The notes beneath the pieces are model-generated. The model saw only the letters and a program-made list of their open reading frames with translations, ran no database searches and was not told where the DNA came from. DNA of 64,000 nt from Ornithinibacillus xuwenensis (GTDB taxonomy: Bacteria; Bacillota; Bacilli; Bacillales; Amphibacillaceae). The number at the start of each line of letters is the position of its first letter. Position 1 is the first letter of the stretch. Position numbers and translations under genes: made by a program. Below, piece by piece: positions 34,393 to 42,246 of the stretch. The stretch spans positions 558,001-622,000 of the forward strand of contig NZ_JBDIML010000003.1 in NCBI RefSeq assembly GCF_039614845.1, in the 5' to 3' direction.

Positions 34393-35039
34393 TATGCATC
34401 CCTCTTTTTTAATTTATATGTCAGGCTACCAATACTAGCAATGAAAACAACTCCAACAAACCAAGGTGCCATCATATAACCAAAGACCGTAACAAATGGC
34501 TGAATCAATGCTAAGCTAACCATGCCAAGTGACCAAGTTGTGACAAGAATCATGAACAAGATGAGGATATTCATTCGTTCCCGTAAAAAAAAGAAAATAC
34601 CAATTAAAATTGCTAACAGGATTACATATCCGAACGCATACGAATTATCTTCTACAACCAATTGTATGAATTCATATACAAACGAACTAATTAAAAATAC
34701 GTGAACAAAGGATTCCTTTAAAGGAAGTATTTTTATGTTTTTTTGTTTTGACTTATTAAGAAGCAACAAAGTAATTAGTACGATAGCAAAATAAAAGGCC
34801 TTTGAGTCACTAGGATAAGCTAGAACCGATAGTGGATCTGAAAGAAAACTAGTAAGATTTAAAACAATTTTCCCTAGCCAAATAAAGATTACAAAGTTGA
34901 TTAATTGAGAGGTTAGTTCTTCAAAATGCTTTTTCTTTTGTTCCTTTTTCAAGTCACTATATAAATAGAAGAAAAGAAACCCTATTGCGAAACTTAGAGT
35001 AATTATTCCAATTGCTGTTAATTTGCTTGCTATCGCCAT
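34392..35039 (-). CDS. Polytopic membrane protein of unknown function, with ccdA
   Basis: A 215-aa hydrophobic protein with about six or seven transmembrane helices and short loops, no cysteine motif. The start at 35039 is favoured (GGGGA seven bases upstream); an ATG at 35060 is also possible. First gene of the three-gene operon with ccdA and the TlpA-like gene, overlapping ccdA by one base. No family was recognised with confidence; it may be a partner or substrate-channel for the thiol-redox pathway, by position only. Confidence 0.65.
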   Translation of the reverse strand: MAIASKLTAIGIITLSFAIGFLFFYLYSDLKKEQKKKHFEELTSQLINFVIFIWLGKIVLNLTSFLSDPLSVLAYPSDSKAFYFAIVLITLLLLNKSKQKNIKILPLKESFVHVFLISSFVYEFIQLVVEDNSYAFGYVILLAILIGIFFFLRERMNILILFMILVTTWSLGMVSLALIQPFVTVFGYMMAPWFVGVVFIASIGSLTYKLKKRDA

Positions 35040-35135
35040 TTCTTGTTCCCCACTTTCCATACGCTTTCCAATTGTATCTTACCCTTCTAATATGAAAATT
35101 TGATGAAAGTCATCAACATTTTTTAATATAAAAAA

Positions 35136-35152
35136 AGAGACAATAAGTCTCT
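35136..35152 (-). terminator. Terminator of the second yrk operon
   Basis: AGAGAC-TTATT-GTCTCT on the minus strand followed by TTTTTTTATATT, 19 bases past the stop of the second TauE gene. Confidence 0.85.
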
Positions 35153-35170
35153 TCAAGGTGACAAAATTTT

Positions 35171-35953
35171 TCACAAAAACTCCAACCATATTTTTATTGC
35201 TGTACCTAGTATTAATATGGCTAATATCCATTGCAAGATCTTTGTATTCACTTTTTTCCCAAAGTTAGCTCCTAGAGGGGATGCTATTAGACTCGCGATA
35301 ATCATAATTACCGCTGGTATAAACACTACCTGGCCCGTTAATAATTTCCCAGTAGTCGCTCCAATAGAAGAAATAAAAGTAATCGCTAAAGACGTCGCAA
35401 TAGTCATACGGGTTGGAATTTTTAACACTAATAGCATAATGGGTACTAAAATAAACGCACCTGCTGCTCCAACTATTCCCGCACCAATACCGACTAGGAA
35501 CGCTAGGAATGCTGCAAGCCATTTATTAAAAGTAACCTGTGCTAACGGGATGTCATCGATGTCTTTTTTGGGCACAAACATCATAACTGCAGCAATAGTT
35601 GCCAATACTCCATAAACAAAGTTTACTCCGCCACTAGTCATCATTTGAGAGCCATATCCACCAATAAAACTCCCTACTAAAATACTTACACCCATGTAGA
35701 TGATTAATGTCTTATTCAGGTATCCACCTTTTCGGTAGGCCCATACGCCACCAATTGTTGCAAAAAGAACCTGTACGGCACTAATTCCAGATACTTCATG
35801 TGCTGTAAAAGCAGTTAATCCCAACATTGGTGGGATATAAAGCAACATCGGATATTTGATAATCGAACCACCTATTCCGACCATACCGGAAACAAATGAA
35901 CCAATAAAACCAATTAAGAAAATCGCTATAATAAACAAAATACTATACTCCAT
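35171..35953 (-). CDS. yrkJ: TauE/SafE-family exporter, second copy
   Basis: A 260-aa paralogue of the protein at 25301-26080: GFIGSFVSGMVGIGGSIIKYPMLLYIPP and GIGAGIVGAAGAFILVPIML repeats, about eight helices. Last gene of the second yrk set. Long stretches are identical by eye between the two copies, which indicates duplication within the lineage. AAGGGGGG ribosome site. Confidence 0.9.
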   Translation of the reverse strand: MEYSILFIIAIFLIGFIGSFVSGMVGIGGSIIKYPMLLYIPPMLGLTAFTAHEVSGISAVQVLFATIGGVWAYRKGGYLNKTLIIYMGVSILVGSFIGGYGSQMMTSGGVNFVYGVLATIAAVMMFVPKKDIDDIPLAQVTFNKWLAAFLAFLVGIGAGIVGAAGAFILVPIMLLVLKIPTRMTIATSLAITFISSIGATTGKLLTGQVVFIPAVIMIIASLIASPLGANFGKKVNTKILQWILAILILGTAIKIWLEFL

Positions 35954-35997
35954 GAAACACCCCCCTTGTAGGAAAGGATCCAGAAAGATGGGTCTCC

Positions 35998-37125
35998 TTA
36001 TCCTTCAACCGCACAACGGTTCGGCCCTGTTTCCATTTCTTTTTTCTTTTCTTCTTCCGGGCTTATTTTTCCCATATTCGTCTTGCGAATATCTTCATAA
36101 GCATTTGGTTGGGGTGGTAAATTTTCTGCAACCATTTTCCTGAATTGGCCCTCATCATCCACTTGTAGGCTTGAATTTCGCTGATAAAGGTCGCCCAACC
36201 TAGCTGATATTAGTCCACCTTTACCAAGTTCTTCTGCAAAGGAGTAATGTGCCGGAAGAACTAATAAGTCCTCCGATAATTCTTTGTAACGATTATAAAG
36301 TGTATTGCGTAAGTCGTTAACCCAATCTTCTGCTAAACCAGCTAAATCAGGGCGTCCAATGGACCTAACGAAGAGAATATCTCCTGTCAGTAAATATTGG
36401 TCATCAATTAAGAATGAAGTACTCCCGATAGTATGTCCCGGCGAATAGATTGGTTGAACTTTTACAGTTCCTCCTACCTGAATATCATTTCCTTCCTCCA
36501 TTGGTGTGTATTCAAATGTAACTTCTGTAGCATCTTTAGGAGGTAGGTGGTATGTTGCTCCAACCTTTTCTGCTAGTTGACGTCCTCCAGAAATATGGTC
36601 CGCATGTAGATGGGTATCGAGTACGTGTGTAATCTTTACTCCTCTTTCCTTAGCAAACTCTTCATAGATGTCCGTCATTCGATTGGAATCAATGATTGCC
36701 GCTTCCCCATTTACTTCAACAAAATAGGACAAGCATCCCTTTCCTAAACGAACAAATTGATAAAGCGTTCCTCCTCCACTTAAATCGCCTACCTTAATAG
36801 GTTCTAGGTGTTCACTCCATAATTTCATACCGCCTTCGAGACTATACACATTAGAGAATCCCTCATCCTCCAGTAATTCTGCAACCATTTCGGAGGAGCC
36901 TCCTTTAGCGCAGACAACGATGATCTCTTGTTCTTTCTTAAGCTTTCCTGCTACTGGATCCACACCATCAAGCAAGTTAAAGTATGGTTCGTTGATTACC
37001 TCTACTTTACCTCCTTCTATTTTCCAGTTGTCAAATTCGTCCGTATTTCGTACATCTAGAATGAGTGATTCTTCGTGTTGAATGACCTTCTTGGCCAATT
37101 CTTTTGTGGTCATAATTTTAACCAT
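35998..37125 (-). CDS. yrkH: Rhodanese / persulfide dioxygenase fusion, second copy
   Basis: A 375-aa paralogue of the gene at 26497-27624 with the same order: rhodanese (VVCAKGGSS, Cys72) then metallo-beta-lactamase dioxygenase (DTHLHADHISGG, SPGHTIGSTSF, LTGDILF, LPAHYSF). The C-terminus keeps MGKISPEEEKKKEMETGPNRCAV, like the first copy. All metal ligands and the catalytic Cys are present, so both copies should be active. A strong AGGAGG ribosome site precedes the first ATG. Confidence 0.92.
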   Translation of the reverse strand: MVKIMTTKELAKKVIQHEESLILDVRNTDEFDNWKIEGGKVEVINEPYFNLLDGVDPVAGKLKKEQEIIVVCAKGGSSEMVAELLEDEGFSNVYSLEGGMKLWSEHLEPIKVGDLSGGGTLYQFVRLGKGCLSYFVEVNGEAAIIDSNRMTDIYEEFAKERGVKITHVLDTHLHADHISGGRQLAEKVGATYHLPPKDATEVTFEYTPMEEGNDIQVGGTVKVQPIYSPGHTIGSTSFLIDDQYLLTGDILFVRSIGRPDLAGLAEDWVNDLRNTLYNRYKELSEDLLVLPAHYSFAEELGKGGLISARLGDLYQRNSSLQVDDEGQFRKMVAENLPPQPNAYEDIRKTNMGKISPEEEKKKEMETGPNRCAVEG

Positions 37126-37142
37126 GTATATCCTCCTAGCGA

Positions 37143-37541
37143 TTAAAAAGTCAAGGTGATATTAGCGTCCTTCGCATACTCAATAAATGTCGCAGCACCA
37201 CCTACTTCAATTCCCTCTAAAAATGCATCCTTTTCTAAGCTCATTACATCCATTGTCATTTGACAACCTATTAGTTTAATTCTTAATTCTTGTGAGATTT
37301 CCACTAACTCTTCTATGGACGGAACATTCGCCTGTTTAAACCCTTCCTGAAAATGTTCCTTTCCTTCTGGTAATGGCAGGTTTTTATGAGCTTCCTTATG
37401 AATAAGATTTAAACCTTCAAATGTAAAAAAAATCCCTACTTCTGCATCTGATGCTGCAGCTGCTGTAGCGATATTAAATACTTTATAAGCATCAAAAAGT
37501 GATCCATTTGCTGCAATAATTGCAACTCTTGTATTTGCCAT
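37143..37541 (-). CDS. yrkE: DsrE/DsrF-family sulfur-relay protein, second copy
   Basis: A 132-aa paralogue of the protein at 27708-28103: VAIIAANGSLFDAYKVFNIATAAAASDAE and Cys93 in LIGCQMTMDVMSLEKDAF. GGAGG ribosome site; 17 bases upstream of the second yrkH. Confidence 0.9.
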   Translation of the reverse strand: MANTRVAIIAANGSLFDAYKVFNIATAAAASDAEVGIFFTFEGLNLIHKEAHKNLPLPEGKEHFQEGFKQANVPSIEELVEISQELRIKLIGCQMTMDVMSLEKDAFLEGIEVGGAATFIEYAKDANITLTF

Positions 37542-37579
37542 GAATTATCCTCCATTAATTATATCCTTTTAACTGGGCC

Positions 37580-38128
37580 TTACCATTTACTTATCCCAGG
37601 AACCACATTTTTCACATGGTCAAAACCTTTTTCGGTTAACATTTGAGCCGCTAAATCACTGCGATTTCCAGTCCGACAAATAACATGAAGGTCTTTATTT
37701 TTGTCAATTTCATGGAAACGCTTCTCCAATTTACCAAGTGGTATGTTAATTGCATCGGGAATATGTCCAAATGCATATTCAGCAGGTTCTCGAACATCCA
37801 AAACCGTAATAGACTCCTCCCCTTCAATTTTATTTCGAAGTTCCTCCAGATCTATTATAGTTTCGTGTTTGGTCTCTTCCTTAGTTTCCGCTTCTGAAGC
37901 TTTCCGTATATAATGCTTTAAGACATCCCCCTCTTCAACGGTTCCTAAATATTGGTGACCTGTACTTTCTGCCCATGCCTTCATATCAGCAGTTGATCCC
38001 TTATCGGTTGCTTGTACTTCTATAACATGTCCTGGTTCTAAATTAGTAATGGCTTTCTTAGTTCTAACGATTGGCATTGGACAGGCTAAACCCTTTGCGT
38101 CCAGTATTTCATTCGCTTTAAAATCCAT
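37580..38128 (-). CDS. yrkF: TusA-rhodanese fusion, second copy
   Basis: A 182-aa paralogue of the protein at 28116-28667. TusA domain with LDAKGLACPMPIVRTKKAI (Cys16), Glu/Lys-rich linker (ETKEETKHE), rhodanese domain with ITVLDVREPAEYAFGHIPDAINIPLG and active-site loop CRTGNRS (Cys151). It ends with GISKW, about ten residues shorter at the C-terminus than the first copy. Follows the decayed rhodanese gene by 13 bases. Confidence 0.92.
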   Translation of the reverse strand: MDFKANEILDAKGLACPMPIVRTKKAITNLEPGHVIEVQATDKGSTADMKAWAESTGHQYLGTVEEGDVLKHYIRKASEAETKEETKHETIIDLEELRNKIEGEESITVLDVREPAEYAFGHIPDAINIPLGKLEKRFHEIDKNKDLHVICRTGNRSDLAAQMLTEKGFDHVKNVVPGISKW

Positions 38129-38141
38129 AACGAATCCTCCT

Positions 38142-38441
38142 TTATTTCTCTACTTCATCTTTCCAAGCCAACATTCCACCAGTCATATTTGTTAAGTCAT
38201 ACCCTTTACCAATTAGAAAGTTACATGCGTTACTACTCCTCCCTCCAGATTGTCAGACCATATAATGATGTTTATTTTTATCAATCTCATCAATTCGTTC
38301 CGGTATTTCTCCTAATGGAATATGTTTAGCTCCTGGGATTTTGCCTTGAGCAACCTCTTCATCTTCACGAACATCAATAATACTTACCTTTTCTCCTGCT
38401 TTTACTTTCTCAGCTAACTCTTCTGCAGAAATTTATTTCAT
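38142..38441 (-). pseudogene. Rhodanese gene with two nonsense codons, one at the catalytic Cys
   Basis: One frame of 99 codons aligns throughout with the intact rhodanese at 24184-24480: ATG, then IIDVREDEEVAQGKIPGAKHIPLGE and QSGGRSSNACNFLIGKGY to a normal stop. Codon 3 is TAA where the paralogue has GAA, and codon 63 (38253-38255) is TGA exactly where the catalytic Cys63 stands. The ribosome site AAGGAGG and the rest of the frame are intact, with no indels, so the loss is recent. No alternative start lies between the stops and the domain. It heads the second yrk cluster behind a degenerate CstR-type site. Confidence 0.88.
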
Positions 38442-38496
38442 GGTATAGACCTCCTTTTTGATTCAATTGTTATAGTCTCCAAAAGAATTTTTTCTA

Positions 38497-38513
38497 ATTA
38501 CCTGATTGGGTAT
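38497..38513. promoter_or_regulatory. cstR operator: Degenerate CstR-type operator, second yrk operon
   Basis: ATTACC-TGATT-GGGTAT, imperfect arms, about 56 bases upstream of the decayed rhodanese gene that heads the second yrk set. Confidence 0.5.
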
Positions 38514-38551
38514 TTTTTATAATACAAATTGTTTATTTAACAATATAAAAA

Positions 38552-38582
38552 CTCATAAACGTTATTCAAACACGAATATGAG
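38552..38582 (-). terminator. Terminator of the MFS gene
   Basis: CTCATATTCGTG with GTTTATGAG arms on the minus strand, followed by TTTTTATATTG, 15 bases past the stop of the MFS gene. Confidence 0.7.
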
Positions 38583-38596
38583 CTTTCACCATGTTC

Positions 38597-39871
38597 TTAT
38601 TCATTTTTCCTTCGTAATACCATGACTATCACTGGAACAAGTAATAAAGAAATGATACCACTTCCTATTGATAAAACAGCAAAACTTGAGCCTGCTACAA
38701 CCATACCAGATAATGCTCCACCAGCTGCACCTGATAATGCGATGAGAACATCCACTGTTCCTTGAGTTCTAGCTCGATTTAATGGTGTAGTACCATCCAC
38801 AATTAATGCTGTTCCACTAATTAAACCAAGATTCCAGCCTAATCCCAATAAAATTAAAGCAATCGTTAAAATAGCTACCGATTCAGTTGGAGCAAAAGCA
38901 GCTAGAAGTCCAGCTAGTAGTAAGGTGATAGCAGAAGCGATGGCCATTTTCTTTCGACCAACTTTATCAATAAGAACTCCAGTTACAAGTGAGGGTAAGT
39001 ACATGGCTCCAATATGAAATCCAATAATTAACCCGACTGCGGATAGTCCATGACCATGCTCCTCCATATGTACTGGAGTCATCGTCATGACTGCAACCAT
39101 GACAATTTGCGTGACGACCATGACTACCGCACCAATCGTAATGGTCCGTTGATTTAGTTTCGGATTTTCTACCAATTTGGGCTTGGTTGATTCTTTACCC
39201 TTTTCTTTATGAATAGCAAGAGCTTGAGCAACTTTAAGCGGATCAGGACGAAGCAATATAAGGAACACAAGACCAGCTAAACTGAATGCTGATCCAGCAA
39301 GGATAAATGGCCCAGCTAATGCTGGTACACCAATTGACAGCGCAAAATTGCCCATCACATCAACTACATTTGGTCCTGCTACAGCACCAAATGTAGTAGA
39401 CACCATTGCCATACTAATAGCGGTTGCTCGTTGTTTATCACTAGCTAAATCGGTTCCGGCATAACGAGCCTGTAAATTTGTTGCAGTCCCTGCACCATAA
39501 ATAAATAAAGCGATAAAAAGCAGGATTACATTGTTATATATAGCGGCAAGTACAACACCTAGTGCACCTATGCCACCAGTAATAAAGCCGGATGCAAGGC
39601 CGACACGACGTCCAAATCGTTGAGAAAGATTTCCAACAATTAACGATGCTCCGGCAGACCCTAGCGTTAGTAATGCTATCGGCACTCCTGCCAATGTATT
39701 AGAACCTAGCATATTTTCTGCAAGTAAAGCACCAACTGTAATGCCAGCGGCCAAGCCCGCCCCACCAAGAACTTGCGCAAAAATAATAATGGCTAATGTA
39801 CGTTTATATAATTGTTTTTGTTTTTCAGAGTTATCGATGTAAGACTGGATTAAATTTGTTTGTTTAACCAT
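38597..39871 (-). CDS. MFS transporter in the persulfide island
   Basis: A 12-helix MFS protein of 424 aa. Motif A-like GNLSQRFGRRVGLASG between helices 2 and 3 and its repeat VLIDKVGRKKMAIAS between helices 8 and 9; a charged cytosolic loop with many Lys at about residues 215-240. It resembles small-molecule efflux MFS proteins. A perfect ATACCC-TTAT-GGGTAT palindrome lies 30 bases upstream, so it appears to be under CstR control together with the sulfur genes. Export of a sulfur compound is a hypothesis from context only. Confidence 0.85.
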   Translation of the reverse strand: MVKQTNLIQSYIDNSEKQKQLYKRTLAIIIFAQVLGGAGLAAGITVGALLAENMLGSNTLAGVPIALLTLGSAGASLIVGNLSQRFGRRVGLASGFITGGIGALGVVLAAIYNNVILLFIALFIYGAGTATNLQARYAGTDLASDKQRATAISMAMVSTTFGAVAGPNVVDVMGNFALSIGVPALAGPFILAGSAFSLAGLVFLILLRPDPLKVAQALAIHKEKGKESTKPKLVENPKLNQRTITIGAVVMVVTQIVMVAVMTMTPVHMEEHGHGLSAVGLIIGFHIGAMYLPSLVTGVLIDKVGRKKMAIASAITLLLAGLLAAFAPTESVAILTIALILLGLGWNLGLISGTALIVDGTTPLNRARTQGTVDVLIALSGAAGGALSGMVVAGSSFAVLSIGSGIISLLLVPVIVMVLRRKNE

Positions 39872-39900
39872 ACTAATATCCCCCAGACGTCCACTTTTTT

Positions 39901-39916
39901 ATACCCTTATGGGTAT
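39901..39916. promoter_or_regulatory. cstR operator: CstR-type operator upstream of the MFS gene
   Basis: ATACCC-TTAT-GGGTAT, perfect 6-bp arms and 4-base centre, the same form as the sites ahead of cstR and the rhodanese operon. Confidence 0.8.
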
Positions 39917-40003
39917 ACTTGTAATCTATCTCATTATATATCTAGTAATTCAACTTTGCAATATACCTTTACAGTTATATATTCTTGTGGGTAGATACAA
40001 AAA

Positions 40004-40028
40004 AGCCGATTCTAAAGTGAAATCGGCT
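40004..40028 (-). terminator. Terminator of the macrolide kinase gene
   Basis: AGCCGATT-TCACTTTAG-AATCGGCT on the minus strand followed by TTTTTTGTATC, 36 bases past the stop. Confidence 0.85.
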
Positions 40029-40063
40029 GAACATATTTTGAACAATGACTGACGATTAGAATT

Positions 40064-40969
40064 TTAATTTTTATTCAAACCTAAACTGTTTTTGGCCATT
40101 TGTACATATTCATCCAGTCCAGAGATTAATGCGAACTCGGCTATATCAACAGGGAATGCTGCAGTTAATTCAATGATATGTTCTTTTATCTTTGGCCAGT
40201 GGTATCCGCCTGCTTCTTTGTAAGCCTTAATCAGTTTTTCAAGTCCTTCTTCACCAAACACACTATAATGTAGCACAAAATCCTTCGAAATATCCGCTAC
40301 CTTGGCTTCGGTCCAATCAATTAAACCTGTTACTTTAGCTTCCTTATCAACGAGAATGTGACCTGGGTGTATATCTCCATGAATTAATCCAGTTTCCTTA
40401 GGCCACATTTCTTCGTCATTCACCCATTTCTGCCACCTGTTCCATAATGCCTCTCCCACTCCAAATTTCTCCTTCACGGCATCCATACGCTTTTTCATGG
40501 TTAGTCTTACTTCATCCGGTGTTTGCACTACAATCCCAGCCTCTTCTGCTTGATCACTTGGTATTCCATGAAGTGTTGCCAATACATTACCAAGTGACCG
40601 ATGAAAATCTTCTGGAACATTTTTTTCATCAATCTCAAAAACATATACTTTGCGTTCAGGATCTATCGTACCAGCTGGAACACCTGTTAACTTCCTATAC
40701 GAAATCAATTCTTCGGTGTAAATTTCCCAATTTGGCGCTTCAAAGCTGGTGTGTGCGTTCACAAGATCCAATGCCATCTTTTCTGATTTCGTTCTTGGGA
40801 ATACATCTGGACGCCTTGGAAGACGTAGCACCCATTCTACTTCTTCTTGATCAAAAGCAAAAACAACCTGAAAATCCAATCCTGATTCATTAAATACAAG
40901 AGTATCCTCTTTTAAATGAAGCCCATGTTTTTCTGCAATTTTCATTACCTCTTGTTTTGATTTACTCAT
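40064..40969 (-). CDS. mph: Macrolide 2'-phosphotransferase (Mph family)
   Basis: GTP-dependent kinase that inactivates macrolide antibiotics by phosphorylating the 2'-hydroxyl. The 301-aa aminoglycoside-kinase fold shows EWVLRLPRRPDVFPRTKSEK, the Mph signature LTGVPAGTIDPERKVYVFEID, catalytic loop HGDIHPGHILVD and metal-binding DWTEAKVADISKDFVLHY. These match chromosomal Mph proteins of Bacillus. Strong AGGAGG ribosome site; monocistronic, with no mobile-element sequence nearby, so it looks like an intrinsic rather than recently acquired gene. Confidence 0.92.
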   Translation of the reverse strand: MSKSKQEVMKIAEKHGLHLKEDTLVFNESGLDFQVVFAFDQEEVEWVLRLPRRPDVFPRTKSEKMALDLVNAHTSFEAPNWEIYTEELISYRKLTGVPAGTIDPERKVYVFEIDEKNVPEDFHRSLGNVLATLHGIPSDQAEEAGIVVQTPDEVRLTMKKRMDAVKEKFGVGEALWNRWQKWVNDEEMWPKETGLIHGDIHPGHILVDKEAKVTGLIDWTEAKVADISKDFVLHYSVFGEEGLEKLIKAYKEAGGYHWPKIKEHIIELTAAFPVDIAEFALISGLDEYVQMAKNSLGLNKN

Positions 40970-41104
40970 CGATTATCACCCTCCTAATCGTGGTGCGAAA
41001 TCTCCCATCCAACGTTCTACTCCCAGACTAATTTTCTTCCTGCTGTATTCTTTATATTCAACATCCGATGTATTTATCCTTGTTTCTTTAACACGTATTA
41101 ATAA

Positions 41105-41134
41105 AGGCGCTTATCCTTTTTGGGGAAAGCGCCT
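41105..41134 (-). terminator. Terminator of the PadR/2TM operon
   Basis: AGGCGCTTTCCCC and GGATAAGCGCCT arms on the minus strand followed by TTATTAA; 53 bases past the stop at 41187. Confidence 0.7.
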
Positions 41135-41186
41135 ACTGTGTTAGTTATTGAACTTTAGAATAACAATACCATTATAGATTTACTGT

Positions 41187-41819
41187 TCAAACCTTCTGTC
41201 GATAAGAGAAATAATACATACTTAATGGCCACCATAGTACTGCAAATATCGGATAGACAGCCCAAATGGCATCCGGTGAGAAAAAGACATTAACACTGAT
41301 AAGAAATAGACTAATAAATAATGCAGCATTCACGGAAAATGCAAAATACGCTTTTCTCTTGGCATGATATAGAGAAAGTGGCCACCAAAGAATAAGAAAG
41401 GCAGGAAAAATCGCCCACGGGTAAGCTGGTGCTAAATAAACATTTAAGAGTACGTAGTATAGGGTAAAAATCAAACTCATCGATATTGCCACAGTCATGT
41501 TTTTATTCCTTGTTCCAAGAACCGTAAGAATCGGCCATAGTACAATCGGTGCTATCGTATACAGGACCCATGGATAATCAGGGGTACTGATATAGTTCTC
41601 CAACACTAAATATACAAGCAAGATAAAACTACCAACTAATGAAAACAGGATTTGCTTTTTTTCTATGATCGCGTATATTCCAAAAGGCAGCAGTAGAAGT
41701 AATAGAACGGGATAAATAAACCAAGGATATTCCACACCTGTTACGTAATTAACCACAATTAAAAAGAGAATCGTCAATACACTTCCAGCGGCAACAAAAC
41801 GCCATTCGTATTTTCTCAT
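41187..41819 (-). CDS. Membrane protein of repeated 2TM modules
   Basis: A 210-aa membrane protein built from four similar units of about 50 residues, each with two helices and a signature ending: YPWFIYPVLLLLLLPFGIY, YPWVLYTIAPIVLWPILT, YPWAIFPAFLILWWPLSLYH and IWAVYPIFAVLWWPLSMYY. The same module ends the upstream protein at 41821-42246. Between modules lie short polar stretches. Third gene of the PadR operon, two bases after its neighbour. A membrane-stress sensor or accessory role is suggested by the PadR/HAAS context, not proven. Confidence 0.7.
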   Translation of the reverse strand: MRKYEWRFVAAGSVLTILFLIVVNYVTGVEYPWFIYPVLLLLLLPFGIYAIIEKKQILFSLVGSFILLVYLVLENYISTPDYPWVLYTIAPIVLWPILTVLGTRNKNMTVAISMSLIFTLYYVLLNVYLAPAYPWAIFPAFLILWWPLSLYHAKRKAYFAFSVNAALFISLFLISVNVFFSPDAIWAVYPIFAVLWWPLSMYYFSYRQKV

Positions 41820-41820
41820 A

Positions 41821-42246
41821 TTACTTGCTCCCTTTTACCTTAGACCATCTATAGTACATGGAAAGTGGCCACCATAATACGGCAAATGTTGGATAGACAA
41901 ACCAAATCACGTCAGGTGAATAGTACAAATTAATGAAAACGAATAATCCAATAATTAACAAAGTCCCCCAAATCGAATAGTTTAAGCTGAGCTTTCTCCC
42001 CTTTATATCAGACTTCTTTACAGGTGTGTAATCCTCAGTGATTCCAAGCTCTTTCTTAATGTCACTGATATCCCCAAAGTCAACAATTGCTTTATTAATT
42101 GCATCCTCTTCTTCTTTGCCATGTTCCATTAAGTCCCATACTTTTTCTTCCAGATTTTGAAGTACCTCTTGCATCACAACCTCTTTTTGATTACTTTCCG
42201 GAATGTCTTTAAACAACTCATGTACATGCTGTGTTAGCTTTCTCAA
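41821..42246 (-). CDS. HAAS-type protein with C-terminal 2TM domain
   Basis: A 141-aa protein: the first 70 residues are a helical, soluble HAAS/DUF1700-like domain (NLEEKVWDLMEHGKEEEDAINKA and VDFGDISDIKKELG), typical of partners of PadR regulators; the last 55 residues carry two membrane helices with the ending VYPTFAVLWWPLSMYYR. The TTG start overlaps the PadR stop (TTGA), so translation is coupled. HAAS proteins are thought to relay membrane signals to PadR regulators; that is family knowledge. Confidence 0.78.
   Translation of the reverse strand: MRKLTQHVHELFKDIPESNQKEVVMQEVLQNLEEKVWDLMEHGKEEEDAINKAIVDFGDISDIKKELGITEDYTPVKKSDIKGRKLSLNYSIWGTLLIIGLFVFINLYYSPDVIWFVYPTFAVLWWPLSMYYRWSKVKGSK

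Noticed and set aside
35217..35615. 132-codon plus-strand frame opposite TauE copy 2
   Set aside because: Complete overlap with a well-supported TauE gene; no ribosome site.
38253..38255. TGA at the rhodanese catalytic Cys read as selenocysteine
   Set aside because: The same frame has TAA at codon 3 with no usable start after it, no Sec genes are in the window, and no SECIS hairpin was recognised; decay is the simpler reading.
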